NCBI GenBank assembly: GCA_022702705.1 | Contig: CM040423.1 | Location: 113,393,738-113,457,737, forward strand | Direction of reading: 5' to 3' | Length of the DNA: 64,000 nucleotides | Source: Papilionanthe hookeriana x Papilionanthe teres | Lineage: Eukaryota; Streptophyta; Magnoliopsida; Asparagales; Orchidaceae | Shown here: in pieces, positions 36,763 to 47,553 of the stretch | Layout: the number at the start of each line of letters is the position of its first letter | How positions within the stretch are numbered: position 1 is the first letter of the stretch | The notes under the pieces: model-generated | The model's database searches: none | What the model was told of the DNA's origin: nothing | The model's input: only the letters and a program-made list of their open reading frames with translations | Made by a program: the position numbers and the translations under genes

Positions 36763-37117
36763 TGATCTGGGAGTTAGTATTAATCTAATTCCTTTGAAAA
36801 ATTTAAAAAGGTTAGGAATAAAAGAAATTTCTCCTACATATATGACTCTTCAGTTGGCCGATCGTTCCATTACTTACCCTAAAGGAGTGGTGGAAGATGT
36901 TTTAGTGAAAGTGGAAAAATTTATCTTTCCTGTGGATTTTATTGTACTTGATTTAGAGGAAGATAAAGAAATTTCAATCATTTTGGAAAGTCCATTCCTT
37001 GCTACTGGAAGAGCAGTAATTGATGTTCAAAAAGGAGAATTAACTATGAGAGTTAATGATCAAGAGGTGAACTTTAATATTTTAAAATCTATGAAGTATC
37101 CCTCAATGGAAAGGTAA
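36763..37117 (+). pseudogene. Protease, C-terminal part, element A
   Basis: It resumes the frame cut at 8871. DLGVSINLIP is the retropepsin active-site loop, followed by RSITYPKGVVEDVLVKV, FPVDFIVLDLEEDKE and the C-terminal helix region. The first five bases are the second copy of the TSD, so the frame appears with the DL duplicated. It ends in a stop at 37117. Confidence 0.85.
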
Positions 37118-38340
37118 TGAATGTTTTAGAATGGAGGTCTGTGATTACTTGAGAAACAATAATTTTGAAAATATGTTTGAAAAAGAAGAATAATATAAAA
37201 ATATGTTTGAAGAAGAAAGTGAAGATGAAGAAAATTTAGATAATGAGAAGAATGAAGATTTGAAGTATGTTCAGGAGAGATTCGAAATATTAGACACTAT
37301 GGAAGGTGGAAATAAAAGCTTAATTCCATCTATCTTAAAACCTCCTAAACTTGAAATGAAAATTCTTCCTAATCATTTAAAGTATATGTTTTTAGGAGAA
37401 TCATCTACTTTGCATGTTATTGTATCTTCGGAGCTAAACGAATACGAAGAACAAAAGTTGTTGGAAACTTTAAAAAGATATAAGAAAGCTTTTGGATGGA
37501 CTTTGGCAGATATTAAAGGAATTCGTCATTTGATTTGTATGCACAGAATTTTATTAAATGAAGAACATAAACCAAGAGTTGATCCGCAAAGAAGACTAAA
37601 TCCTATAATGAAAGAAGCAGTGAAGAAAGAGATTTTAAAATGGCTGGATGCTGGAATTATTTATCCTATTTTGGATAGTGCTTGGGTAAGTCTAATACAT
37701 TGTGTACCAAAAAAGGGAGGAGTGACTGTTGAAGTGAATGAATGTAACAAAATTATACCCATGAGACAAATTAATGGATGGCAAATTTGTATTGACTAAA
37801 GGAAATTAAATGCCGCCACCAGAAAAGATCATTTTCCTCTTTCCTTTTTTAATCAAATGCTAGATAGACTTGCTAGACACAAGTACTACTATTTTGTGGA
37901 TGGATATACTGGTTACCATCAAATACCTATTGCTCCTGAGGATCAAGAAAAGAAAACATTTACTAGCACTTATGGAACCTTTGCTTTTCGAAGAATGCCT
38001 TTTGGACTGTGTAATGCACCTGAAAAATTTCAAGATGTATGATGTCTATCTTCAGTAGTATGATAGATAATGGAATAGAAGTTTTTATGGTTGATTTCTC
38101 TGTATTCGGGACTTCATTTGAAATTTTCCTAGAGAACTTAGCAAAAGTTTTGGTGCTTTATGAGAAAATAAATCTAGTTCTGAACTGGGAGAAATGTCAA
38201 TTTATGGTTGCAGGATGAATTGTGCTTGTGCATAAAATTTCTGAACATGGTATGGAGGTCGACCCTACTAAAACTAGAGTAATTGAGAGATTATCGCCAG
38301 CCACTACTATGAGAGAGGTGAGGATTTCTTAGGACACGCT
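37118..38340 (+). pseudogene. Reverse transcriptase of element A (broken)
   Basis: An acidic linker (EEESEDEENLDNEKNEDLK) leads into RT. Visible blocks are PRVDPQRRLNPIMKEAVKKE, SAWVSLIHCVPKKGGV and a stop at 37797 inside the CLDYRKLN motif. HKYYYFVDGYTGYHQI and FGLCNAPEKFQDV follow. After a frame change the catalytic box reads FMVDFSVFG (about 38084-38110), so the first Asp of the FMDD motif is Val. The thumb and connection regions with LGHAGFYRRYIK follow near 38320-38355. The enzyme is inactive. Confidence 0.85.
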
Positions 38341-38940
38341 GGATTTTACAGGCGATACATTAAAGATTTTTCTAAATTTACCAAACCTTTGTCCCAACTT
38401 TTAGAAAATGATAGAAAGTTTAATTTTAATGATGAATGTTTAAGAGCTTTTAAATTATTAAAAGAAAAATTAATCACTGCATTTATAATTGTTTCACCTG
38501 ATTGGGAGAAACCATTTAAATTTACGTGTGATGGTAGTGATTATGCAATTAGTGTAGCATTGGGGTAAAGGCATGATAAAGTATTCAAAGTCATTTACTA
38601 TGCTAGTAAAACTCTTAATGAGACTCAAATTAATTATACCACAACTGATAGAGATTTATTAGTTATAGTGTTTGCTTTTGAAAAATTTAGACCTTATTTA
38701 ATTGGAACTAAAAGTATTGTGCATACAAACCATTCGGCTATCGAATATCTAATGCAAAGGAAGGATACGAAACCTAGACTCATTAGATGAATACTTCTTC
38801 TACAAGATTTGATTTTATGATAGTTGATAGGAAGAGAGCTGATAATCAAATAGCTGATCATCTATCCAGAATAGACTATGAAAAATTATCTGAATTTGAA
38901 AAAGAAATTACTGAAATTTTCCCTAATGAATAACTCTATA
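38341..38940 (+). pseudogene. RNase H of element A (broken)
   Basis: The segments FTCDGSDYAISVALG, VIYYASKTLNETQINYTTTDRDLL and VHTNHSAIEYL are recognisable. A TAA interrupts the first at 38566. The usual catalytic Glu position reads Asp (DRDLL) and the usual TDHSA box reads TNHSA, so two catalytic residues are changed. A stop and a frameshift near 38790-38820 follow. Confidence 0.8.
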
Positions 38941-38945
38941 CTATT

Positions 38946-40251
38946 ATGGAAAATAATTTGCCTTGGTATGCTGATAGTGTGAATTATATTATAAGTGACA
39001 TTGTACCACCTGATTTAACAAGGAAACAACAAAAGAAGTTTAAATATGATGCAAAATTGTATTTTTGGGATGAGCCCTATCTATACAAACAGTGTAAGGA
39101 TCTGATTATTAGAAAATGTGTGCCACAAAAAGAAACAAATTTGATTATTCAACAATGTCACAATTCTGAATTTGGAGGTCATTTTGGTGTTGATAAAACT
39201 GCTTTTAAGATTTTACAATCTGGATTTTATTGGCCTTCTCTTTTTAGAGATGTCTATATATATATTAAATCATGTGATCAGTGTCAGAGAGTAGGTAACA
39301 TCTCAAGAACAAATGAAATGCCTCTAAATTATAATTTGGAAGTTGAAATTTTTGAATTATGGGGATTAGATTTTATGGGACTATTTACTCCTTCATTTGT
39401 AAATCTATATATTTTGGTTGTTGTTGATTATGTCTCGAAATGGATTAAAGTTGTTGCTTTACCCATATGTGATGCTTGGAGTGTTTCAAAATTTTTAAAG
39501 AAAAACATATTTACAAGATATGGAATGCCAAGAGTAATCATAACTGATGCTTGATCCCATTTCAAGAATAATCAAATTAAGAGATTAATTGAGAAATATA
39601 ATATCATTCATAGAATCTCTATTACTTATCATCCCCAGACTCGTGGTTTAGTAGAAGTGTCTAATCGTGAAATTAAAAGAATTTTGGAGAAAACTGTGGA
39701 TAATCATAAATTGGATTGGTCTACTAGATTAGATACTACTTTATGGGCTTATAGGACTGCTTCTAAAACCCCTACTGGAATGTCTCCTTATAGACTAGTG
39801 TATGGTAAGACTTGCCATTTACCAGTTGAATTGAAACATAAAGCATATTGGGCAATAAAAAAGTTAAATTTTAATTTGAAAAATGTTGGAGAGAAAAGAT
39901 TTATGCAATTGAATGAATTGGAAGAGATTAGAAATGCATCTTTTCACAATGATAGGATCTATAAAGAGAAAAGGAAATTATGGCATGATCGGAAGATACT
40001 GAAAAAAGAACTTGGAAAATGAACAAAAAGTTTTATTATACAACGCGAGATTGAAGTTTTTTTCTGGAAAGCTCAAGCCTAGATGGTTAGGACCTTTTAC
40101 AGTTGTAAAAGTTCATTCTTTTGGAGCTGTTGATATTAAAGTTCTTGATACTAGAAACATTTTCAAAGTTAATGGGCATCAATTAAAGCCTTACTTTGAT
40201 GGGTTTCAACCTGATTTCAAAAAAGTTTTAATGTTGAGTCATCTCGATTAA
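38946..40251 (+). pseudogene. Integrase of element A (nearly readable)
   Basis: The zinc-binding HHCC domain is intact (CHNSEFGGHFG ... CDQCQR, about 39150-39290). The DDE core has WGLDFMGLF and VIITDA. A TGA at 39552 interrupts it directly after the second Asp. The Glu region (GLVEVSNREIKRILEKTV) follows in 39640-39700. A single frame change near 40010-40025 separates the C-terminal domain (PRWLGPFTVVKVHSFGAVDIK), which ends LMLSHLD. Of the pol domains of A, this is the least damaged. Confidence 0.85.
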
Positions 40252-40789
40252 CTGAATGGTTTGTCGGGCTGACGACGTTAAACCAAGTGCTTTATGGGAG
40301 GCAACCCATATGAATCTTTGTGGTGTGTTTGCTTGTTTGCGTAGTTGTGCTTTTTAGATAGTTGTTTGTGAATCTTAATTACTCCTAAATACTTTAAAAA
40401 TTGATAAATTATGGATTGAATCGAGATATTTGAATATTTTGGATCAAATGAAGTTCAGTGAGACTTTTTTACCACTGGTGTCGCCGGCGCCAGAATGGGC
40501 CCCGCCGGCTCCCTATCGTTTTCCTACAACTAAACTTGACTGTTTGAGCGCCACCGGTGCACTATCGAGCGTCGGCGGCGCCCAAAATCTGCTTGATGGG
40601 TTTTAAGTTTTAAAATGCGAGTTTTGGCTGTTTTTGGCGGGATCTTCATTCTTATAACTCCCTAAAGTCCATTTTTGACTTCTTAACTCCATAAAAATGA
40701 AAACCACCTATCCCAATTCGTATCCTATGGATTCCTTTCCCATTGAAACCCCTCGATTTCATGTTTTCAACTGAAGGAAGTTCATAAGT
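40252..40789 (+). other. Spacer after pol of element A
   Basis: It contains the conserved GGGAGGCAACCCAT motif (about 40299-40312) and a GC-rich cluster of inverted repeats at 40477-40585 (GGTGTCGCCGGCGCC, GCGCCACCGGTGC, GTCGGCGGCGCCC). Confidence 0.65.
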
Positions 40790-41895
40790 TTTGAAGCGCA
40801 GCGTTTGTTCAACAAAGTGATGATGAAAAGAAGGATTATCAAGGAAAGAGGCTTCATAAATCGAGGTATGGGTAATCCTACTACTAGAATTGAAGAAATT
40901 ATTAAAGATAGACATTGGGAAGTGCTTTGCTACACTACCGCTGCCGTTGTTGTTCCTGTCGTGAAAGAGTTTTATGCAAATCTTCACGGGATCAACCAAG
41001 GGTTCGTATTTGTGCGTGGTAGATTTATTCAATTCACTCCTGCATGAATCAATGATCTCTTTATGATCGAGAACATACCTATTTTCCTTTATTCTAATTT
41101 CAATGCCACGAGGGATAATATGAATGATGTGTATCGATATTTGACTGATGATAATGAAGAATGGGAAGTTAGAGAAAAAGGATATATAAGTTTCCCATCT
41201 GCATCTTTCAATCTAGTATCGAAGCAGTGGCATTACTTAATTTTGACAAAGTTATTTCCGACATTGAAGATTAGTAAGGTAACCAAGGAAAGCGCTATTT
41301 TGAAATTCTATATTCAAATGGGAGGTCGGTTGATATTGGTAATATTATTGTTAAATCAATACTTGGATTAATTATGCATGGCTCTAAATATGGGCTTGGA
41401 CACCCGTCCACCATATTTCTGTTATGTAGTCAGTCACAGGTTCCTTATGAAAGTTAGGAAAATGTTCTTCTTCCATGGAGGCCTCATGATTCAACTAATC
41501 CCTACGACTACCATACAGTTAGAGATGAAGATGACATGAATTTGCTTGCAGATCAACCAACACAGACTTCAAAGCCGATTCAACCCTATTTTCCTGAAGG
41601 TTCCACAATTATATTGAAGTGGATCAAACAATTAGAGAAAGAGGTACGGAATGTTATGAATGCGATCAATAAAATTTCTGATTTATTCGATCATATATAT
41701 TGAAGAATGAAAGAGCAATTCTATCACACTGGTCGAATTGAGATGGGCTTGATCAATCTTATGAAGAAAAACATGGTGAATGCTGAAGAATCATCTGACA
41801 AATTTCCATTTTGTCCATTCTATAACTTGTTTGTTCATCAGCAATCAATTGGAGACATTAGAGGAGAGGATAGTTCTGAAACAGATGTGGAGTAA
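40790..41895 (+). pseudogene. ORF3a of element A (putative plant transposon protein-like, broken)
   Basis: The function is unknown. The first part (EAQRLFNKVMMKRRIIKERGF, VVKEFYANLHG, FVFVRGRFIQFTPA) parallels ORF3b of the same element (KAQFSYNSILHNKKCVQDRAF, VIREFYSNI, YVLVRGKMVEFTP). The two ORFs are therefore ancient duplicates of one domain. A TGA at 41045 is in frame, and the frame runs on through YLTDDNEEW and SKQWHYLILTKLFP to about 41280. A frameshift then leads to a helical region and the C-terminal block DKFPFCPFYNLFVHQQSIGDI. The upstream basic MAPK-type start seen in ORF3b is not clear here. Confidence 0.65.
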
Positions 41896-42608
41896 TTGAT
41901 GAATTCTACTTATGTTTGTTGCGTGTTTAATTTGGTTTGCTTAGTCATGTTTGGTCTGTGTAGTATTTACTTTGAGATTTGAACTTGGATTTCGATGTGT
42001 TTACTTTCATTATGTGCTTAGATCATAGTGCTTGCCTACCGTAGAGTACTTGTTGCACTAAACATCTAAGAATAGTTGGTTTGAATGAACATATTTAGTG
42101 TCTATGATGACACTTGGATTTTATATATATAAGATTATTGTGTATGGTTTGTGTGAAAAATTACATTAATTATTGCTTATGGGATGATGTAAATGCCTAT
42201 TGAAGTGTTAAACATCATTGTGGATGTCGAAATGATCGAAATTATGAAAAAATTTTCGGACCCAAGAAATATTTTGGACTGGCGCCGCCGGCGCCCAAAT
42301 CCAGAGTGTTGGCTAATATTTTTAAATAGAGCGTCGCCGACACCCTATTGAGCGTCGTCAACGCCCAAACCCAGAAAAAGGTCTAAAACCCTCGATTTCA
42401 CAATTTTTGCCCTGGGACCCACAAATTTTTTCCATTTCCTTCGTCTTCCTCCTCCATTTTAGCGATTTGAAGATCTAGGGCTTGCAAGATCTCGGATTTA
42501 TGGAGATTTCAAGGCTTTTCAACACCGAATTTGCACTTCTCTTTGTAAGAGCTTCACTTTAAGTTAAAATTTTTAGATTTTCACCATGGAAATCTCTCAC
42601 ATTGCTTT
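41896..42608 (+). other. Spacer between ORF3a and ORF3b of element A (left part)
   Basis: AT-rich leader with GGCGCCGCCGGCGCC at 42281-42295 and a weaker repeat at 42330-42366. The text up to caccatggaaatctc matches the leaders before ORF3b and ORF3c in C. It is cut at about 42608 by element D. Confidence 0.65.
42281..42295. repeat. GC-rich inverted repeat upstream of ORF3b (A)
   Basis: GGCGCCGCCGGCGCC is self-complementary and is followed by caaatccag. The same motif recurs in the LTR of A at 47747-47762. Confidence 0.75.
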
Positions 42609-42973
42609 AAGGTAGCACAAAGTTCTAAAAAACTAGGAAGGTGTAAATTTGGATCCTCATTAGGTGTTCCTCCAAATTGATTATTTTGAACCATTTGAAT
42701 AATAGAAGGTTTAAGATCAAAATAATTAGCATCTACAGCTGGCATTTGAATACTAATATGAAGTTCATCAGTTGTAGGGTTTGCATAATCCCTTTATGGT
42801 TTATAAATATTTTGTTCATTAATTTCTATTGGATTTTGATTATTGTTATGTAAGTTAGCCATTTCCTGATATTTTTGAATTTGTTTTCCTTGTTTTCTTT
42901 TTTTAATTCTTTTAACTATTCTTTCTAATTCAGAATCAAAAGGAAATAATCCTTTCGATCCAGAACTACGCAT
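42609..42973 (-). pseudogene. gag: Gag N-terminal fragment of element D
   Basis: The start is the ATG at 42973 (MRSSGSKGLFPFDSELERIVKR). One in-frame stop sits in the RDYANPT block. The conserved MVQNNQFGGTPNEDPNLHL stretch follows. The fragment ends in the middle of the capsid domain at the truncation point. Confidence 0.75.
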
Positions 42974-43107
42974 AAAATTAAAATCTTTTTGGTATTTATA
43001 TATATATATATTATTTTTTTATGTTTTTGGTATTTTAAAAGAAATAAAAGTGTATAAATTTAATTTGAAAAATGTCTTTTTAACTTTCTTACTTATTTTC
43101 CTAATCT

Positions 43108-43130
43108 TCCCCAGCAACGACGCCAAAAAC
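43108..43130 (-). other. Primer binding site of element D
   Basis: On the coding strand, tttttggcgtcgttgctggg directly after LTR end gcatca. It is closer to the tRNA-Asp site (TGGCGCCGTTGCCGGGGA) than the sites of A or B. Confidence 0.7.
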
Positions 43131-43131
43131 T

Positions 43132-44952
43132 TGATGCGTGACTTAGCCTAAAGGGGCTATATATATACTTTCAAATGCAAGAATTTGATACCACTGCTAT
43201 AAGATTTAATCACTGACAGCGGCGCCATACACTTGATGCGATTTTACTTATGAATGATTTTATGAATTTATATTTAGATTATAATTTGTTAAAGTCACAA
43301 TTACAAACGCAAGTATACGTATCGTATCAAGTAATACAGGGCACTACTGAAGTCCTGGTTATCGATCCCACAGGGATGATTTTTAGAATATTAAGTAATA
43401 TTTTTAGATTTTTAAAATTAAAAATAATTTTTCTTATTTTTATTTCTTTTTAAAGTTTAGATTTTAGATTTAATGAAATTTATACTAAATGTAAGTAAGC
43501 AATACTAAAATAAATATTAATGCAGGTATAAATAAAATAACTTTCTCCTTTTCAACTAATCCAAGATTTTTAGAATAATTACCATTTGTGGAGAATTTAG
43601 ATTATGGTATTGTGCCAAATAGAATCATTTCTATTCTTTACCCTTTGGTCTAGACATAAAGAGCATTGACTAATCTATAGATTGGTTCAAGATGTTTTAT
43701 TAGTAGAATGGGTTAATCTAGGCTCACACTACTAGATGTCCAAGGGTGGCAATGGTCGGCCCTACCAGTGACCCGTTCCCTATCTATAAACCAAATTATT
43801 AGAATTTAGTCTGTCACTCTAAAAACTAATGAATTTTACGCCCAATAAATCATATCTTCCTATTTATTTGCACTTCACCTTAAATAACCCGCTTTTAGCC
43901 TGCGATTACCTAAGAATTTATGTGATATCTACTAGTTAAGAACTCATCTCCGGATAGGTCTTAGAATTCTTCAACAGGTTTTAACAATTTAAATGGCTAG
44001 TTTAAAAAGTAAACTAAGATCAGGTATTAATATCATCACAATTTTTATAAATATTTTAAGTTAAATTCTCCATTAAAGTTTAATTATTTTTTATCTTTTC
44101 GTAGTTAAAAGGAGAAAGAAATCTAACTACTCAGAACACATTGAATTCACACAACAAAACATATTTATAAAACTTAGAACCAAGTTACAATTACTTATCT
44201 GGAATGTTCCTTCAAGTGATCCGCTGACTCCTACTGACTCCAATGCAATGATTAAAGACTTCAACAGCAACAACACTAAAAATATCACACTTAACACTCA
44301 AAATAAACTCACTAAATAATAAAGAAGGTGGCTCCCTAAAATAATTGGATGGAATATAGTGCTTGGGGAATAAAGATGTAAGAAGGGGTGAAAGAGACTA
44401 TAGGGTGCCATTTTCTCTGTAGAATGGGCTCCTATTTGTAGAGCTCTGAATTTGACCTGGGGTTACTTAAGGCACCTCTTTAAAATTCATCGAAATACAA
44501 TGTACTTTCTAGAAGGTAACTGTCGCGCCTAGGCGCCGGGCTCTTTGACCAGGTCTTCGCACCTCTTTGCTTTGGGTCTCACCTCTTTGCGATTAAAACT
44601 GTTTCCCTGAGTCTAGATGCATTTTATTACACGTCCTATATATTAGGAGTAACTTCCAGTCTTCTAGAAGCTCCAATAATCGCTTAATACTGTCAAAATA
44701 ACTGCCTAAAGTCGTCAAAAATCTTGTATGTGACTGTATCGTCGGATTCTGGCGCCTAAGTGCCAAGCCTATAATTTCGACAACTTTGCTCTTTTAGCTC
44801 CATTTTTGCTCCTTTTTACTCCGTTTAGCTTCTTGAACTCTTTTTTTATCACCTACATCCAAAAACATAAAAATATCTTTCATTAAAGCATAATATCCTT
44901 AAGAATTGAATCATAAATAAGGCAAAAAAATGGGTATTTTTAAAGTGGATCA
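43132..44952 (-). mobile_element. LTR of element D
   Basis: About 1.82 kb, with coding-strand start TGATCCAC. A second LTR-end and PBS-like pair (ggcgccatacacttgatgcg, 43221-43240) lies about 100 bp inside it. It carries a perfect 12-bp palindrome GCGCCTAGGCGC at 44525-44536 and GGCGCCTAAGTGCC at 44751-44764. Confidence 0.75.
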
Positions 44953-45098
44953 CTTATGGTGGAATTTTTAGAGTTTTAAAGAGATTTTGACATTTCCATG
45001 ATGAAATTTGCTCTTACTTATTTAAAATAATGTTTGGAGTTTGTTACATTGTGAATTTGGGATTTATTGGAATTTTCTTGCAAATTTTAGAAATTCAC

Positions 45099-46214
45099 AT
45101 GGCTCCAAGAGGGAAGAGGAAATTGGATTTTGATGAGGAGAGGTTTGTTAACATCAAAGCCCAATTTTCCTATAACTCTATCCTTCACAACAAGAAGTGT
45201 GTCCAGGATCGAGCTTTTGATAGTCCTGTCGGATCTATAGAATAATTAATTGCAGAGTGAATCTGTAAGCAATTCTGTTGTTTCACTACGAATTCCATTA
45301 TGGGAGTTATTAGAGAATTCTATTCTAACATATCCTGGACTGAGACTAAGTATGTGCTTGTTAGAGGGAAGATGGTTGAGTTTACTCCTCCGTGTATCAA
45401 TGCTTTCTATCAGACTCAGAAACCATTCGTGTGTGAATACGAGAAGTTTGACACTGGGAGGGAGAATATAAGAGAAGTTATTTCTTTTCTGACAGACGGG
45501 CGAGGAGAATGGAAAGAAAGTAAAAAACAGTTCATAAATTTCCCCGCCTCCACCTTGAATGTTGCTTCAAAAGTTTAGCATTATTTCATTTCTGCAAGAC
45601 TGTTACCATCTTATCAGCACAGTAAAGTTACTAGAGATAGAGCGATTATGAACTACTGTATTCAGAAGATGAAAATTATTTATATTAGAGCGATTATTTA
45701 CAAGAATATTCAGACGATTGCTAGAGGCAAAACCACCGGAGGATTAGGACATCATGCTTTAGTTCATGCCCTCTGTGTTTAGTCTGGAGTGGAGTTCAGT
45801 AGTTCTGAGGAAGTGGCTATACCATTGAGACCTATTACAAGGAATATTATATGCACTTATGAGTCTCATGTGGGAGCCAGAGTTGAGCGTAGGAGTACTG
45901 ATATTCCTACTAATAGTTATGATGTTCCATCTACTTCTGAGCCGCCTAGCTTATTTGATATTATGGAGCAGCTGAGACTACAAACTTCTAGTATGGATAG
46001 ACTCCATGGTCGGATGGATATATTTGTGAATGAAGATTATCTGCATAGGAGATTGGAGTTCGATATTGCTTATTATGATGCTCAGGTCAGATTTGTGAGG
46101 GGGGAGTTTGATGTGATATTTCCTACTTGCCACAACTATACACCATATAGACATGACTCTGTTGATGACCCTGCTGATGACCCTGTTGCTTATCTTGGTG
46201 ATGGAGACTGGTAG
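45099..46214 (+). pseudogene. ORF3b of element A (one frame with only nonsense changes)
   Basis: The ATG at 45099 opens MAPRGKRKLDFDEERFVNIKAQ, and the same frame can be followed for 372 codons to the TAG at 46212. It is broken only by stops at about 45243, 45258, 45576 and 45779. Blocks are VIREFYSNI, YVLVRGKMVEFTPPCINAFY, VISFLTDGRGEWKESK, HYFISARLLPSYQHSKVTRDRAI, GHHALVHALCV, and a C-terminal helical part ending in an acidic VDDPADDPVAYLGDGDW. This matches the plant transposon-protein family at the env-like position. There is no signal peptide or membrane segment. It is the best template for the ORF3 family in the window. Confidence 0.75.
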
Positions 46215-46629
46215 ATTGTTTGTTTTATTTTTGTTCTTCTTAGTCTGTTGTATTGTACTGATGTGATGTAGTTGTATTTAATTTTCAGGTGATGTGTAAC
46301 CCTATGTTGTACTATTGTGATGAAGTGTTTTTTACTTTTCATATTGTACTGTTATTTTGTACTGAAAAATTAAAACTGTTAGTTGTACTGTTAGTAGTGT
46401 GATAGTTTGTTTATGTTATAGTGTTCTGTCGGATGTTTATATGTTTAATGTTAATTTCTCTTTACCCATGCAGATATTTAAAATTGTTATATCACTGCTA
46501 CTAATTATTTCATGCCTGCTAGTTATGAATTTTGATTAATATCAGATAGCTGTTGAAGATTTCAAGATCCCAACATAGAAAGGTTAGTTTTCTTCTACTC
46601 TGAACTGTTTCAAATTTACTGAAAAGTTT

Positions 46630-46647
46630 AAGTTTGGGGGAGGGTAG
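46630..46647 (+). other. Internal polypurine tract, element A
   Basis: AAGTTTGGGGGAGGGTAG repeats the core AAGTTTGGGGGA of the terminal PPT about 0.9 kb upstream. Confidence 0.55.
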
Positions 46648-47054
46648 AAAAATACTAACTTTTATTTGTTCTCAATTATTATATTTTCAAACATTATTAA
46701 GCATAACTTCGGCAAGTTGAACCTCATTATAAGATAGCTAAAACTTTTTATTTCAATTGAATATTAATGAAGGATAAAATGAAAATTTTTTAGTGATAAA
46801 GATTGATTTTATAGAAGTAAGATATTTGGTATGAAAGGATTTGATTATAGTCAACTATTTAAAGTAAAGAAAACTGTATTTTTGAAATGTTAAGGGACTT
46901 AAATTATTGTGTGTTAAGAAGAGATTGTAACTTTATGATGAATAATGAAGCTTATACTTAACTATAAAAAAGGAGATATTTCAAGTTTGAAATTTGGAAA
47001 GAGGAGAGTGAAGTTCAAAATCATTAAAGGGCTATCCAAATATAGTAATACTCA

Positions 47055-47140
47055 ATAAAAAAAAAGAGAAAAGAAGGATTGAAAAGTAATCCCTAAAAAA
47101 AAGAAAAGAAAAGAAAAGAAAAAGAAAGAAAAAATGTTTA
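47055..47140 (+). repeat. (AAAAG)n purine tract, element A
   Basis: Imperfect aaaag/aaaaag units. A matching tract precedes the same gaggagaagcttgagg text in C at 54166-54218. Confidence 0.8.
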
Positions 47141-47535
47141 TGAGGAGAAGCTTGAGGAGATGCCTAATAAAAAATTGGCTTCACTTGAATCACCCTAAAG
47201 GGAGAACTTGAATTCGTTTCTAAATTTATGTTTTAAGTACTGGCCTACATTCTAAGGAAGTTTACATGAACTCCTTTTTGACATAGTCTTTTGAGGCACT
47301 CTTAATGTGACAAATTATGGTTCATCTTGAAATAAATAGAAGACTAGAACTCTTAGACTTGCTGTTGAATATTCTTACACCTCTAGTGTTAACCTGAGTT
47401 GCTAAATATTTTTCTGAAAATCTAACCAATATATTCTTTTGAATGAAAATTTTAGTGTCTTACAATTGAAAAGTGCATTGCCTAGAGTTATATTTTATGT
47501 AGTAAAAAAGATAACTTGAGGACAAGTAATAGTAA

Positions 47536-47550
47536 AAGTTTGGGGGATTC
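47536..47550 (+). other. Terminal polypurine tract, element A
   Basis: AAGTTTGGGGGATTC a few bases before the 3' LTR start TGCACTG. Confidence 0.75.
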
Positions 47551-47553
47551 TAA

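Larger units (their letters stand above)
42609..44952 (-). mobile_element. Element D: truncated Athila-like element on minus strand
   Basis: Only one LTR (43132-44952), a PBS and the first part of gag remain. The LTR end (plus strand gtggatca) abuts element A text cttatggtggaattt. The gag end breaks off in the CATLK region at about 42609 directly against element A. No TSD pairs the two sides, so D was truncated by a deletion after insertion or arrived incomplete. Its LTR belongs to the same group as those of A and B but is clearly diverged. Confidence 0.8.
46215..47553 (+). other. 3' untranslated region of element A
   Basis: No credible ORF. It holds the internal PPT-like tract (46630-46647), an AAAAG tract (about 47055-47140) followed by the conserved text gaggagaagcttgaggagat, and the terminal PPT (47536-47550). 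Confidence 0.75.

Noticed and set aside
40652..41032. 126-codon minus-strand ORF
   Set aside because: Antisense shadow of ORF3a of A.
45099..46214. ORF3 as a true viral-type envelope gene
   Set aside because: I see no signal peptide, no membrane-spanning helix and no cysteine pattern. The acidic tail and the transposon-protein-like blocks point elsewhere.
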